From assembly GCA_036345935.2 (NCBI GenBank), contig JADWOT020000001.1:27790837-27854836 (forward strand): DNA of 64,000 nucleotides, read 5' to 3'. This document shows, piece by piece, positions 1 through 10,499 of this stretch. A program made the position numbers and the translations under genes. Position 1 is the first letter of the stretch; the number at the start of each line of letters is the position of its first letter. The notes under the pieces were generated by a model. That model saw only the letters and a list, made by a program, of their open reading frames with translations. It was not told the origin of the DNA and did not search any database. The stretch comes from Taenia hydatigena (taxonomy: Eukaryota > Platyhelminthes > Cestoda > Cyclophyllidea > Taeniidae).

Positions 1-1079
1 ACATGAGGAGACCTTGCAGTTGAAAAGTGGCCGTCAACATTCACATTAAGAGGCATTTGCTTCTACTCCAACAAGTATGTGTAAAAAAGAAGAATGTTGA
101 CATTTAAAGTACCTCACAACAACTGACTAACTAAAACTACTCAAAAGGTACTCAATACTTACCAGACTCCCAACTTTTGGCGGCGGATAAAGGCACATTA
201 CTCTGCAGCAATTTTCCCCAAAAACGCGCACCACTTACGCAGGTCGCGCACAAATCCGATTAATCAGATCGTAGTTCGTCCGGTAAAACAAACGAATTTC
301 AAATATTTATGCGTTTACGATGAGATTATACTTACGACAAATACTTAAAGTTTCGACTTTCGCGTACAAGTTAAGTAGCAAACACACTGATTCCAATTTA
401 CAAAGTGAGCAATACGAGAAAGTTGTTAATATTTGTGTATCAGTAATATAAATGCATAGTAGTGATACTGCTAGGTTTGCCAACAAATCGTGAAAGTGGT
501 TCAAACTACAGCGAGCAATGTCGTCTTGTCAAGTAGCTGTACACTTCAATTTGCTTCAAGCATGTGTTTTGTAGCAAAGTTCACATTCAAAGCGAATAGA
601 CGGGTTGCTCAAATGGGGCAATGGACTGACCCTACTTACATAGTCTCGCATGTGTCAATCACCTTTATAAAAGATACGCATTTCTACGAAATTCCGTTGA
701 ACGTCTTCTTGGCTGGTGGGGTGTAAGCTACGTTCTGAGTTGGCAATTTGCGGTTGCGATGCCTGCACATCTCACTACACGTAGACGCGGTGGCACAGTA
801 GCCAACTTCTTAATTACTTCCTGATTCAAGTGACAATTTCGTAATTGCTTCCTGATTTGAGCATCAGTCGCATTGGCAGTTGTTCCATTCAGTGGAGTGC
901 TACCTGACCTTCTACCTCGTGTGGTAGCTGTCATGACATGACTTGTAATTGTCTGAACTTACCTGATCTGCCAATAACCCAAATGCAATTGTAAAAACTA
1001 ATTCGATTTTGCTAAGATAGTTGATTATGACAAGTTAGCAGGATTACTTTTGTGTGAATTGATCTAAACTGTTTGATTG
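1..1079. other. No recognisable feature
   Basis: I see only short reading frames on both strands and no splice-bounded exon I would defend. The first 500 bases are AT-rich. I found no partner for this stretch elsewhere in the window, so it may be unique sequence or a repeat whose relatives lie outside. Confidence 0.4.
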
Positions 1080-1560
1080 CCTCTGTCAGGGGACATGAGA
1101 AGGCTAAGAGTGCATGAGACATGTTTACTGAGCCACAGATAATGCTAGGGCTAATAATCGCATCCGTAGTCTTTCACTCTTGTGAGTTTGTCATTGCGGT
1201 CCCTTCCCCTTTTCCTCCTCCTCCTTTTCCTTTTTCCCCTCTGCCTCATAATCCCACTTCCGAGTCAGCTCCCCATTGTGGGGTTCGAAGGCTCCCTTGA
1301 AGGCAAACGAAGGCAAATATCAGGGTAGAATGCATATATTTAACATAGAGAGGAGAATGGGTTGCTGGAACATCTTTTACCGATTACTGCATCATCTCAT
1401 ACTTTATCGCTGACTTTTTATTCCTTCACTCCTCTTATTGCATTATCATTGGACATGATCCATGAAGACCCCTCAATTCTGCTTTTAGCTTTCGCATTAT
1501 CCAAACCACCCTCGAAGCCTAGCAACACGACGGCCACACCAAAGCATGACTCGGCGTGGT
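1080..1560 (+). repeat. Block D, left part (diverged copy)
   Basis: This matches 24050-24380 and 28280-28580 in the same orientation. Shared landmarks are the start (tcag, gag, aggctaa..), a pyrimidine-rich stretch (here 1201-1257), the string tattgcattatcattggacatgatccat (compare 24270-24300), and a block ending in cacggccac. A frame reading LDMIHxDP is open here and at 28456. The match stops near 1545 and resumes at about 2700, so the gene-like segment between them interrupts the repeat. Confidence 0.65.
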
Positions 1561-1565
1561 ATTTA

Positions 1566-1690
1566 GTTTTCTAAACAACACGTTACTTGGTGTACTTCAA
1601 CCTATCTACATTAACGACAGCTATGTGTTCGTCGAGACTCTCTTTGTCCAGATTGTCCACAAAGCCCCACATTTCTCAGTCACTCGTGAC
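1566..1690 (+). CDS. Possible upstream exon, frame unresolved
   Basis: After an acceptor-like TATTTAG at 1560-1565 the frame reads LLGVLQPIYINDSYVFVETL and continues HKAPHFSVTRD. This looks more protein-like than the surrounding DNA. It is not in the frame of the next exon (1810-1957): joining them needs an intron of length 2 modulo 3, and I found no convincing GT-AG pair of that length. It may belong to the same gene with an unseen intron, carry a frameshift, or be noncoding. Confidence 0.2.
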
Positions 1691-1809
1691 CAGTCTGCTT
1701 CACTCATTGCACGCTGTCACGTACATTTCAAATTGTCGTCTTCGATCCATCGCTCGGTGTGCTGTCAGGAGCATCGTCGCCAGTTTCATATTTCCGTGAC
1801 TTACTCGCG

Positions 1810-2694
1810 ATGTTGTCGGAAGAAGGAGTTCTCCACGCTGTATTTCTGCTCGCGTATGTGAGCTTTGCACTGCTCAATTGGAGCAGTAGTGCACTGAACC
1901 TACTCACATGGCCCTACATGTGGGCAATTGTTGGAATCGCTGGAACCCTTGTCGACTGTAAGTGTGTCCATTTTGCTAATAAATCTGCTGCCTTGTAGAT
2001 GTGACAAGAAGGAAAGGCGAGGCGGGAGAGCGCCACCAGCGCTCATTTGGAGTTGAGGCTAGACCCTGTGTGCGCCACCACCGAAGGCTGCCACCGGCCT
2101 CAGTGGACCGGGACACAACCAGTTTTGCAATCTCTCCCCTTCGTGACGAGGAGGTTGCACCGGCCACTGGGGCCGTGCGTCCAGGCACCGACCCAAGTAA
2201 GTCTCACTCCCTTCTTTCCCTCCTCCTCCTCCTCTTCCTACTGGTCAAGTCACTTTGTAGGAGTTACATAGCGGCTCTGGATCAAGACACACTTCATGCC
2301 TTTGTGCTGAATCATTTGGTCCATAATTACTTGCAGGCTAAGCATACGTCATTCAGCTGACTTGCTTTCAATGTTTGGGCAGCTAGCAGTAGCATTAGCG
2401 CGATTTCCACTTTAAACCACTTAAATTACAGGCATTATCCACGTCGATGTGGTCTTGTTCCATCTTTTAGCTGAGCGCTGGTGGCGAGAGTGGAATGCTC
2501 AGCACCCCCGTAAGCTCTCCGTACTCATACGCTCTCCTCCTCCTCCTCCTCCTCCTCCTCCTCCTCCTCCTCCTCCTCATTTCTCATCCTTACTCTTCTC
2601 TTTTTCACTTATTCTTTTAGGGCGAAAACACCAACCCGGAGTAAGAAGAGGACGCGCAGGAAGATGGCGCATCTTCTCCTGTTTAAGTTGTTAG
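1810..2694 (+). CDS. Candidate three-exon gene, small membrane protein of unknown function
   Basis: The model uses exons 1810-1957, 2432-2509 and 2621-2694 (300 nt, 99 codons plus TAG). The donors are GTAAGTGTG at 1958 and GTAAGC at 2510. The acceptors are AAATTACAG ending at 2431 and the strong TTATTCTTTTAG ending at 2620. Phases agree (1 and 1). Predicted features are a hydrophobic segment at residues ~6-22 (GVLHAVFLLAYVSFALLNW), a second at ~29-57 (TWPYMWAIVGIAGTLVD into the next exon), then RWWREWN and a short Arg/Lys-rich tail. Intron 2 (111 nt, holding the TCC repeat) is also open in frame, so unspliced reading would only add a proline run. The frame is open upstream to 1690, so the start could be earlier; ATG 1810 is the first methionine. 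A donor-like GTAAGA at 2640 could extend the gene further. I do not recognise the family. It could be a fragment captured by a repeat. Confidence 0.4.
1976..2155 (+). repeat. Intronic inverted-repeat copy 1 (partner 4170-4350)
   Basis: About 175 bp match the reverse complement of 4170-4350 with only scattered differences, starting at AATAAATCTGCTGCC. Both copies keep an acceptor-like CTGCCTTGTAG followed by ATGTGACAAGAAGG, and a GC-rich part including GAGCGCCACCAGCGCTC. Here it lies inside intron 1 of the candidate gene. With the donor-like GTAAGTCTC at 2206 it would frame an alternative exon of about 207 bp (1999-2205). Confidence 0.75.
2150..2285 (+). repeat. Exon-border-like repeat, copy 1 (partner 5480-5590)
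   Basis: This shares CCACTGGGGC-GTGCG, a donor-like site (GTAAGTCTC here, GTGAGTCCC at 5523), a pyrimidine-rich spacer and a following GTAG with the 5.5-kb copy. Conservation of the donor position suggests both derive from an exon/intron border. No frame is open in both copies over the full length. Confidence 0.55.
2535..2578 (+). repeat. (TCC)n microsatellite
   Basis: An uninterrupted TCC array of about 44 bp lies in intron 2 of the candidate gene, just upstream of the polypyrimidine acceptor at 2620. The proline run it would encode is an artefact of translating the array. Confidence 0.98.
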
Positions 2695-2699
2695 GGATC

Positions 2700-2860
2700 C
2701 TTTGCCTTGTTTCTTTTCCTTCTCTCCCTATCCCTCTCCCCCACACCCCATAGCATGATCGTATCGTGCTAACAGAGCGTTGTCACAGCAATGCCTTCTT
2801 TTTGCCTTCTATGTGGGCAGGGTTGGATAAAAGTTAATGCGAAAATCATTGGTGGCTCGC
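2700..2860 (+). repeat. Block D, continuation after the gene-like insert
   Basis: This matches 28685-28850 and 24490-24650: a pyrimidine-rich run, CACACCC-TAGCATG, ACAGAG, TGCCTTCTTT, TGTGGGCAG and a final ATTGGTGG. With 1080-1560 it completes one block D copy split by about 1.15 kb containing the candidate exons. Confidence 0.65.
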
Positions 2861-3560
2861 GTGAGTGGGTGAGTGGGTGTGCAAGATGCTGCTATTTCAA
2901 CTACAAGGATTCATTTAAGTGTCGGTCAACTGTGTCACTTTTAGTGAGTCATGAGTAAAGAAGGTAGCCAGTAATCCAGCTACCGACTATGCAACACACT
3001 TTCCGTAATGGAAATATATGATGGACATCGATAAGTCCGAAGTGCTCTTCTCTGCTCACATCTCTCCTCGCCTCTCTGCTTTAACATCGGCTGTCCTGCT
3101 ATTCCAATGCTGCAGACTTCGCACAGAGGCGTCAAAACATCACCAGTTACAGGATGAGCTATGTGATTGGCCAATCACCTAATGATCACAAACGCAGAGG
3201 TGTGGCCAAGCCATCACAAGGCGACACTCAATAAGCTGACTTCCCAATCTTACACGGGCATTTCTTACATTACATCACTTTTGTTTTAAGTTAATGCCCT
3301 ATCATTTGTGGCAAAAACAAGTCTATAAGGATGTATGATCGTTAGAGGTGAGATGGAGTACCGCAGCACAGCAGTGACCACAACGCACTACTTCTCGTAC
3401 GCAACGATCGACAAGCGTAATCTCTCCCACAGTGCAACACATCCACTACAGTCTAATAACGAATGCCAACAGGTCTGGCGATTGATGACTGACCTCACTC
3501 ACGAAGTCCATGCAAGATAACAAATGAAAATTTCGTAGCAGAGCAACTTATGCATGCTGC
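2860..3560. other. No recognisable feature
   Basis: A short GTGAGTGG-rich run lies at 2860-2880. I found no repeat partner, exon or RNA gene. Short frames on both strands (up to 64 codons) have no distinguishing property. Confidence 0.4.
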
Positions 3561-3925
3561 CATCTCTTTACACTAGCCGCTACAGTCCTAAGCATGCACT
3601 TAATGATCCCAGTTAAATTTTCAAACTGAACATTAAAATGCATGCGCTTAAATTGTGCATTGTCTCATTTGATGTTGCTGATCTACTGATACAGCTTTGT
3701 AAGATTTACTGCAATCGGAGGAATTGAGTGAGATGCGTTTCTAATGTGATATACTTCGTATCCAAATCATGGCCCTCATTTTTACTTGTCGTCTCCATGA
3801 GCACAGCTGGCGCTGCTTGCCAAGGTGATTGCCGCGTGTTCGTTTGATTGACATTTCTGTCGACTCAGCGCTTCCTTGTGTGGCGATGAACTTTGCCACG
3901 ACTACTTCAGTGGTGTAGGTGGATG
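3560..3925 (+). repeat. Block H copy 1 (partner 13590-13930)
   Basis: This is a direct repeat of about 350 bp. Shared landmarks are CCTAAGCATGCAC, CAGTTAAAT, GTCGTCTCCATGA-CACA (13802-13820 in the partner), GATTGACATTTCTG and a CCT-GTGTGG tail. Divergence is considerable. The opening CCTAAGCATGCAC recurs alone at 5163. Confidence 0.65.
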
Positions 3926-4040
3926 GAGTGGGTGTATTTATTATTGCAACTGCAGAAAGTAATCAAATGGGCACTTGAATGCAGAATGAATTGGAAGGAA
4001 TACAGTAGAAGAAGCAGTAATGAGTGCAAGGCCCATGCTT

Positions 4041-4058
4041 TGCTGCTGCTGCTGCTGC
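4041..4058 (+). repeat. (TGC)n microsatellite
   Basis: Six TGC units sit in otherwise unique sequence. Confidence 0.95.
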
Positions 4059-4169
4059 ACTACAAGTGTCTTGACTGTATCTCCCTTGACTGATGCAACT
4101 GTTTGTCGCTGGACTGTAATTGTCCAACTTCTCTGCGCGCAGGAAACAAGAGCGACCTCATCGTTGGGT

Positions 4170-4350
4170 TCGCTGTGGCACGAAGGGGAGATATTACGAA
4201 ACTGGATGTCTCCCGGTCCACTAAGGCCGATGGCAGCCTTCGGTGGTGGCGCACACAGGGTCTAGTCTCAACACCAGCTGAGCGCTGGTGGCGCTCTCCC
4301 GCCTCGCCTTTCCTTCTTGTCACATCTACAAGGCAGCAGATTTATTAGTA
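4170..4350 (-). repeat. Inverted-repeat copy 2 (partner 1976-2155)
   Basis: Reading the minus strand from 4350, the sequence follows the 1976-2155 copy almost base for base through TTGTAGATGTGACAAG, the GC-rich GAGCGCCACCAGCGCTC and CCTTCGTG, then diverges. Identity looks above 90%, much younger than most repeats here. The opposite orientation allows the two copies to pair in a transcript spanning both. Confidence 0.75.
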
Positions 4351-4729
4351 AAATGGGCACACTTACAGTCGACAAGGGTTTCAGCGAATCCAACGAATAA
4401 TGGCATTCACACGCGACCATCAGCTTCTGTATTCGGACATCCATCGGACTGCTTTGGCGATGGCCACGATTTGTGATTGTTGCTGTAACCAAGCTTAAGC
4501 ATAGCGGCAAAGATGGTTTGGTGATGGATAAACCTGTGACATGACTTCCTGCTCTCATTAAGTCAAGTGGTAGAAAGTTGAGTGACACAAAATACTTTGC
4601 TGTACGGCATCATCTGGTTTTCACCAGCGCTAGACGTTGCAACATGAAATGCGACGTTATGCAAAAAGAACTTCTGATGCGATGCGAGTTGATGAACACC
4701 GAGCAGGATGCTTTGCTTTGGACGTGGTC

Positions 4730-4800
4730 CACGAATAGCACTTCACATAGATAAAGTGGTCCTCCATATTGGGCAAGAACCGCTCAGTAAAAACGCTTTT
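4730..4800 (-). repeat. C85 core, divergent copy 1
   Basis: The minus strand reads VFTERFLPNMEDHF, in register with the VFVERFSSNIEDY frame of better copies, and stays open for 62 codons from 4845 to 4657. The palindrome is degraded. Flanking 4800-4900 resembles the sequence beside the 21.9-kb core. Confidence 0.5.
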
Positions 4801-4914
4801 CACTATGGAACTGCCGTCATCTGCTTTCTGATTCAGCATAACCATCGTCGATCTGTCGTCTTCATCACAGCGCCAACATGGAGTGCTCGCTGCATTGGTG
4901 AAAGGACCATGTAA

Positions 4915-5400
4915 AGGAAGGGAAGGGAGGAGGTCAAAGCACCTGCTTACGTGCTGTAAAGTTCACCCTGCTACAGCACTGTTTGAGTTGACATGAAACA
5001 GTCAACCAACAGTGAGCGCCATGTTCTAAGCGACTCCGATGGCTATCAATGGAGTGAATCCCATGCTTTGACTTTTGTCACGTAGAACAGACGATGGCCG
5101 AAAGGTGAGTGATAGGGTGAAGGGTCCCAATTCACCACCTGTTCTGCTCTGAGGGACTCGCAACCCTAAGCATGCACTTGCGGAGTCTCTCACAGCACGC
5201 AGCATTTAGTTAGAGAAATCTTAAATCAATTTGAGTACGGGAAGGAGGTAAGGTGGGGCGAGTTAAGAGTGAGTGAAAGTGGAGAAGGTAATTGATTAAG
5301 CAGGATGTTGCGGCATCACCATTTGCCGTATTCGTCTATTCTCAACGCGCAGATATATTATGTGTGGCAACTAAAGACTTTCTGCCCTAGTCCTTACAGT
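4915..5400. other. No recognisable feature
   Basis: I found no exon-like frame and no clear repeat partner apart from the short CCTAAGCATGCAC string at 5163. A good acceptor-like tract (CTAGTCCTTACAG) ends this stretch at 5400. Confidence 0.4.
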
Positions 5401-5590
5401 GGGCGTACTTTGAATCGTAGTTCAGCAGTGCCCCAGTAGACGCAACTGACCTCACAGTGCCACCGCTATCTGTCAAGGCAATTGCAACCACCACTGGGGT
5501 TGTGCGCCTCGGCTCCGACACAGGTGAGTCCCAATGTCTTTATTTGCCCTTCCTCTTCTAAATTCGCCCCGTAGGTGCTGAATAGGGGCC
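5401..5590 (+). pseudogene. Decayed exon-like segment (partner 2150-2285)
   Basis: A pyrimidine-rich acceptor (CCCTAGTCCTTACAG) precedes position 5401 and a consensus donor GGTGAGTCC follows at 5522, giving a ~122-bp exon-shaped segment. All three frames contain a stop, so it is not intact coding sequence. The last ~35 bases and the donor are shared with 2165-2215. Confidence 0.35.
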
Positions 5591-5599
5591 GTTACACCT

Positions 5600-6060
5600 A
5601 GTAATTGCACGCGAAGGTGCAGCTTCGCCCTGTCTTGATGTCGTCCTCCCACCACAGCGACTTCAGCGGAGTGCATTGTTGTTGTGCATAACTTTTGTCG
5701 CACCAGATGATAGTTCGGTTACAAAGTGGGGATGATTATACCACCGCTGCTTTTTGGGTTGGATCCAACTCGTCCCCTTCTCTGCCAGCTGGCCTTCACT
5801 AAACCTGTATCACTTGGATTGATCCCTGTAAGATCATTTAACTGGCAGTGAGGGATGAACAAAACCTTTTGAGTCCAATGGCTTACTAAGAAACGCCTTT
5901 TTTATTAAGGCTAATGCAAACTAATGTTGACCAATAACGACAGCTGTCGTCAGAGATTTCCTAAAGATGACGAAGCAGTGCTATTTTAACAATGGATCGG
6001 CTTGTTAGTCAGTGGTACAACCGATAGGTAGTTTGAAAATCGACAAAATTCACTCTAGTG
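5600..6060. other. No recognisable feature
   Basis: Short stretches near 5600-5660 weakly resemble 57540-57600. Otherwise I see nothing. Confidence 0.35.
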
Positions 6061-7690
6061 GGAATAAGCAGTGCAGGAAATTCTGAGGAGCATCTTTTTT
6101 ATTTCTGCTACTATTCGATACCATGAATGCCTTGAATGCAGCAGTTAATCACATTATCCTCTTGTCACTATATCCCTCTCTCAGTAGACCGACGATCATC
6201 CGGAGACCTAGCCTGTGCCATGCCTCTGATAACACGCTTGACCCATTTGACGTGTCAACCAATGTTTTGGCATCCAAAATCACTTCGAAGCCTTTATAAC
6301 TTTTTAGCTGCCTCGCTGTTGCCCTTAAGATGACCCTCTGTGTAAGGATATCACTGCTGTCATTGTCGCTTGTAATTGCATTCAGTTGATATGACGTTCC
6401 TCGTCGACTAGCAAACCAGCCACCTAATAGAATGGCTATGTCTCTGACGAAAGGCTATCGGGTGTGACTGTAGCTATAAGTTAACCAGGTACTGCAACCA
6501 TGCATCTCTCCTTGCTCACTGACGATTTAACATTGCCTTTGCCTGATTTCGCTTGAATAGAGGGTCAATAAAGCCTGTAGTATGATATTTATCTTCATTT
6601 AAATTAACCTCTAAGGTAAGGGGGGGTGAATGTGGGAAGAAGGGACCATTTTTAGCACCAACTCTCAACCACAGGAACAACAGAAGACCCATCAAAGTCC
6701 TTCGTGCCTCCATCCGATTCTGAGTCGGCGCCTAGTCTCCGGAAGAATCGGGAGCAGGGTAGAAGGAGTCATGAAAAGAAGGCGGCAATAACTTAGCAAA
6801 GGATGAGGAGAAGGAAGGGTAAGCAGGCAGGAAGTGCAGTGAGAGAAGAAAAGTGTTTACGCACAGGCCATTTACGCTCGCCACCATTGCTCCGCTGAAA
6901 AAAGGTGCCGAGATTGATGGTGTTCTCATTTTAAGTAAGCAAAATGGCAGTAATGCCAACGTCCATACCAATGATAACTGCCCGAGAAAGGAAACATGCT
7001 ACCTAGAGGACAAGTAATGCTGTTGCACTCTTTGGCTAATTACCACGTCATCCACCGCCTCACTGGTTTATGTGGCTAAAGTGGTGACCGCAATCGGCCA
7101 CGGCAAACACGTATAAGCCTCCAGACTCGAGTTGAAGCGTCTCAACGTCTCTTCCCTGCTACTTCTGCCACCCACACGTGCACGCTTACAGGCGAGCAGG
7201 CAAAGGATTGTAAACCAACTGCTATAGCACAGCCGCTTGAGCAAAAGACAGAGCTAGAGCTGCCATGCTACACTTTTTATGTGAGTTAGGCAGGAGGAGG
7301 AGGGAAGGAAGACAGTTCATTTGTGTGGAAGGGTGAGTGAATAGCTGACCTCCCACTCACCTACCTATTCACAATGATTAATCAGAACAAAGACAAGGCA
7401 GCAGAACTGACAACTGAGTCTCTAGGGGTCAGACAGATTTAATTTTAAGTGCGTATGGAGCTTATCACGCTTCACAGGTCTCATTGACGCCCCAACCAAG
7501 ACACCTTGAGGTAAATTTGGCCAGATGGGCGTCGATAAGCGAGAAGTACCAAAAGAAAGGAGGCCTTCAACTTTTCGATTTATGGCCTTCATAAGGCTGC
7601 ATCACTTGTAGCCTCATAAAATAATTAGTAGTAAACAGCCAACAAACCAATGCCGTCGCTTACCTCCTGGCACACTGACCACGATTACGC
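6060..7690 (+). repeat. Block A copy 1 (partner 16630-17935)
   Basis: About 1.6 kb align directly to 16630-17935, from GGAATTCTGAGGAGC through CACATTATCCTCTTGTCACTATAT to CTTACCTCCTGGCACACT. Within it the minus strand at 6520-6610 encodes GFIDPLFKxNxAK, also readable at 17160-17090 and 39120-39050. Copy 1 holds extra sequence around 6900-7250. A TCTCTCAG acceptor-like site at 6183 is matched by TTCTCCGTAG at 16750, so an exon border may be ancestral. Confidence 0.75.
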
Positions 7691-7697
7691 TTGAATA

Positions 7698-7745
7698 ATC
7701 ATTTGTAAATGTTGAGCGAAAAACGTTCGGCGAACACGCTTCTGG
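7698..7745 (-). repeat. C85 core, partial copy 2
   Basis: Only the palindromic end is left (GTTCGGCGAACACGCTT at about 7724). The rest of the core is deleted or diverged. An H60-like part follows at 7780-7870 (ACCCTCATCACTCTGA, then CACCACCAATGGAG and TCTACTCGATGC). Confidence 0.6.
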
Positions 7746-7949
7746 TTACAACCCATCCTCATCTGCCTTCGAGGGAGAAGGGTACTCTCTAAGCCAGCAC
7801 AACCCTCATCACTCTGACTAGTTCATTGCACCACCAATGGAGTGGTCACTGCCTGTACACATTCTACTCGATGCAAAGAAAACAAGGCAGCCCTATCTTT
7901 GCCTGAAACTTTCTCTCCCAAATAAAATCCATTTAATTATAAAGTGGCC

Positions 7950-8390
7950 TCAGCGGGCTATCACGATGCCTGCCTCGCCCCAAAACCTATGCAACAATGC
8001 ATTACTCACCCAAATCGCTAGCTTTTGGACTACTAAAAGAGGTCACCTGACTTTTTCGAGGCTTCACGTGATACACCTGAACCCTCCAGGACGAGCTGAC
8101 AAGAGACACACGTTGAGTTTGTTGCAGGTTTGACTGACAGCAAGATCAAATCACCACATACATTAACTGAGGGCAAGAATTTGCTTTCACGTTGATTGTT
8201 CCCTTGTCGTGTGAATGATAATTGGATCCATTTTCACCTCATCTGCTGAGTTGCCAAAATTTATTTTGGGCCAGTTGGCATCAAATTTCATTTCTCTCTA
8301 CTTTAGCAGTAGTCGAGTCCTTTCTCTAGTCTTTTGACTTCATGTTGGCACTTTACTTAGCCAAAGGGTAATGGCCGACCAAGGCTGTTG
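7950..8390. other. No recognisable feature
   Basis: A 98-codon frame spans 7837-8133 on the plus strand, overlapping the H60-like sequence. It has no recognisable motif and its start lies in repeat sequence, so I do not call it a gene. Confidence 0.35.
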
Positions 8391-8640
8391 GTTAACTGAT
8401 GGCCCATTCAGTCATTCTACAGCTTGGACAATAGCTATTGAAGTTTGAGACTAGTTGACTCATTTGGTAGCAGATTAAGGAGGGTCGAAGGTACCTATTA
8501 AGCAGCCAACTGAGGTATGTGATGAGCTTTTCATTAACCAGGCCGCTAAGTAGTCGATTAACTGGGAGCCACAGTCGCATCGAATCGCCGTATCATCTTA
8601 AACACGACCAACCTTTGGGACTGTTAGTCATTTTACTCAT
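8390..8640 (-). repeat. Block F fragment, inverted
   Basis: The reverse complement of 8500-8580 (GCGACTGTGGCTCCCAGTTAA) follows the block F landmark GTGACTGTGGCTCCAGGTTAA at 51078 and 55670. The rest is too diverged to delimit. Confidence 0.45.
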
Positions 8641-8649
8641 CCTAGAAAT

Positions 8650-9240
8650 CAAAGACATGGTAGCATAGTTGCTGGCACCTTATCGTATTAAGGGACTCAC
8701 CCTATTATGTTTAACCCACACTCCACTACTTTCACAAATTCCAATTGTAAACATGCTGCTTTTTCGGTCCCCTGGCTTGATGGATTACTGATTAACTTGA
8801 GACGTAGACTTTCTTACCCTCACCAACTATTGTGACCCATTCGACATGCCAAATGAATGTGCTATACTCATAGCTACTGCAGCAGGGATGACAGTGACAT
8901 AGTAACACAGGCGCCTAACGGTTAATGCGGTCAAATGAGTGTCAAGCGGCAGATGACACACCTCTCAAACTGCTTGATGCTGGTATGGTGGCTAGAGAGA
9001 GAATTAAGTGCGTTTGTTTTGGATAAGTTGTAAGGCAGTCGGTACAGGTGCAGTTTTGTTATGAGCAAAAAAAAATGCATACACACACACACTCGTCTTT
9101 GAACACTTAGTTGCCCTCTTTACCAAAGTCAACCACGGCACGAAACAGTGCTGAGGCAGCAGAAATGTGAATCAGACAAACAAGCGGCCGTCTTGGAAGG
9201 TAGCGCCAGTTTCGATCATACAGACACCGAATGATAATGA
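8650..9240. other. No recognisable feature, with a short (AC)n run
   Basis: A 12-base AC run lies at 9081-9092 beside an A9 run. The segment 8830-8870 weakly echoes block A (GTGACCCATTCGACATG). Nothing else was recognised. Confidence 0.4.
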
Positions 9241-9635
9241 AAAATCATTGAAAGATTATTTTAATGACTTAGTAGTGCAATCAAAAATTGCAGCTATTCT
9301 AAGCTTAAAAGTTATTCTGTTGAATTTTGCATGGACACTTTAGCAGGCTAGTCATGCAACTCATGTCCTACTTTGAATAAAACAAAGCATTATGGCGCAT
9401 CTTTCCATTTTTAAATCAACTTTCGTTATACGTGTTACACCAATAGCTATCTAGGTGAAAATAAACAGGGAACGGTAGAACTGTGTTAGGTCCCTGAAGA
9501 GAAACGCTATCGCCATTGTCCGTGGTACCCGTGGCTAGAGAGTTATCACTGAAATGAACCAAGTGTGGAGCGTTTGAGATCAGGGTCATCCATCAATTAT
9601 CGCTGTTATTGAGACGCTGCAGATGTGTTACAGTG
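9240..9635 (+). repeat. Block L copy
   Basis: This is a direct copy of 23545-23890 and 27745-28110: TTATTCTGTTGAATT, GCATGGACACT-TAGCAGG, AATAAAC-GGGA, GGTCCCTGA-GAGAAAC and GTGGCTAGAGAGT-TCACTGAAATG. It ends at CAGATGTGTT, where block F starts abruptly, so two repeats are fused near 9635. Confidence 0.75.
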
Positions 9636-9639
9636 CACA

Positions 9640-10345
9640 AGCATGAGTGCCTTGAATGCAAATACTGTTGAATGCTCAAATTGGAACTAAGCACGTGGGT
9701 TTTATTTTCAGGAATTGATTGGTAAGGACTTATCAGGGCATCACTAAATTGCATGAGTGAGTAGAAGAAGGCAGGGCAGAGGGAGCTGGATTTCTCAAAG
9801 AGGGGAGCGGCTGGATGCCAGCATCGCTACTCTCGTTGAGCTGCAGCATTTGAAGTTACTTCTAAGCATCCGCCCATCTTCCCCTTTTACTAAAGAGGGA
9901 AAACTACGTGTGCCACATAAAGCGCACCACGCTTAGTCAAGCCGCACAGACACAAGTGTCTTCCCATACAAGTAAACAAGTAAGCTGACTGATTGACAGA
10001 TAGGCACGGAAAGACGTCTCGCAGGTGCATTCGTTGTCTGACCTCATCGTCAAGCCACCGAAATGTTGGAAGGGCTTTATGGCTGGCTCATCGATCGTCG
10101 AGGCGTAGATGACATGACTCTGTCGCTGAGAAATTATTAATTTCCGACAACTCCAACTAATCGACGGAGAGGTGTTACGCATCTATGCCGACTTCAAAGA
10201 TTACTTTATGAGCTAGTACGTCCCAACCTGCCCCAAGGTGAACCACAAGCCTGAATCCTCGTCTTCCACCTTCACCTGACTTAAGAGGCGTACCTGGCTG
10301 CCCATGGGGCAGTGAAATTGCAGTCAACTCGCACAGCCGTATTAT
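9640..10345 (+). repeat. Block F, partial third copy
   Basis: This aligns directly to 49810-50560 and 54320-55040: GAGTGCCTTGAATGC, AATTGATTGGT, GGGCATCACTAAATTGCATGAG, GAGCTGCAGCATT, AAAACTACGTGTGCCACATAAAGCGCACCACGCT (read in parts), then GGAAGGGCTTTATGGCTGG. The part at 10070-10200 keeps the GWLIDRR frame. Confidence 0.8.
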
Positions 10346-10499
10346 TTCCATCTCATTGCTCATTACTGTGCTCAGACCTGCTTACTGATCACTTCCTGAA
10401 CTTATTCAATAACTCTTGACTATCTTCTGAGTATCTTCTTTAGAATCGCAGCATTGGTGCTGCTTATTTTCTGACTTGCTGTCACCGCACAAACTCGAT

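Noticed and set aside
2449..2694. 81-codon frame with a proline run
   Set aside because: The prolines come from the TCC microsatellite inside what looks like a 111-nt intron with good GT and AG borders; the flanking parts are kept as exons instead.
9081..9092. (AC)n run
   Set aside because: Only six units; listed within the surrounding interval and not treated as a finding.
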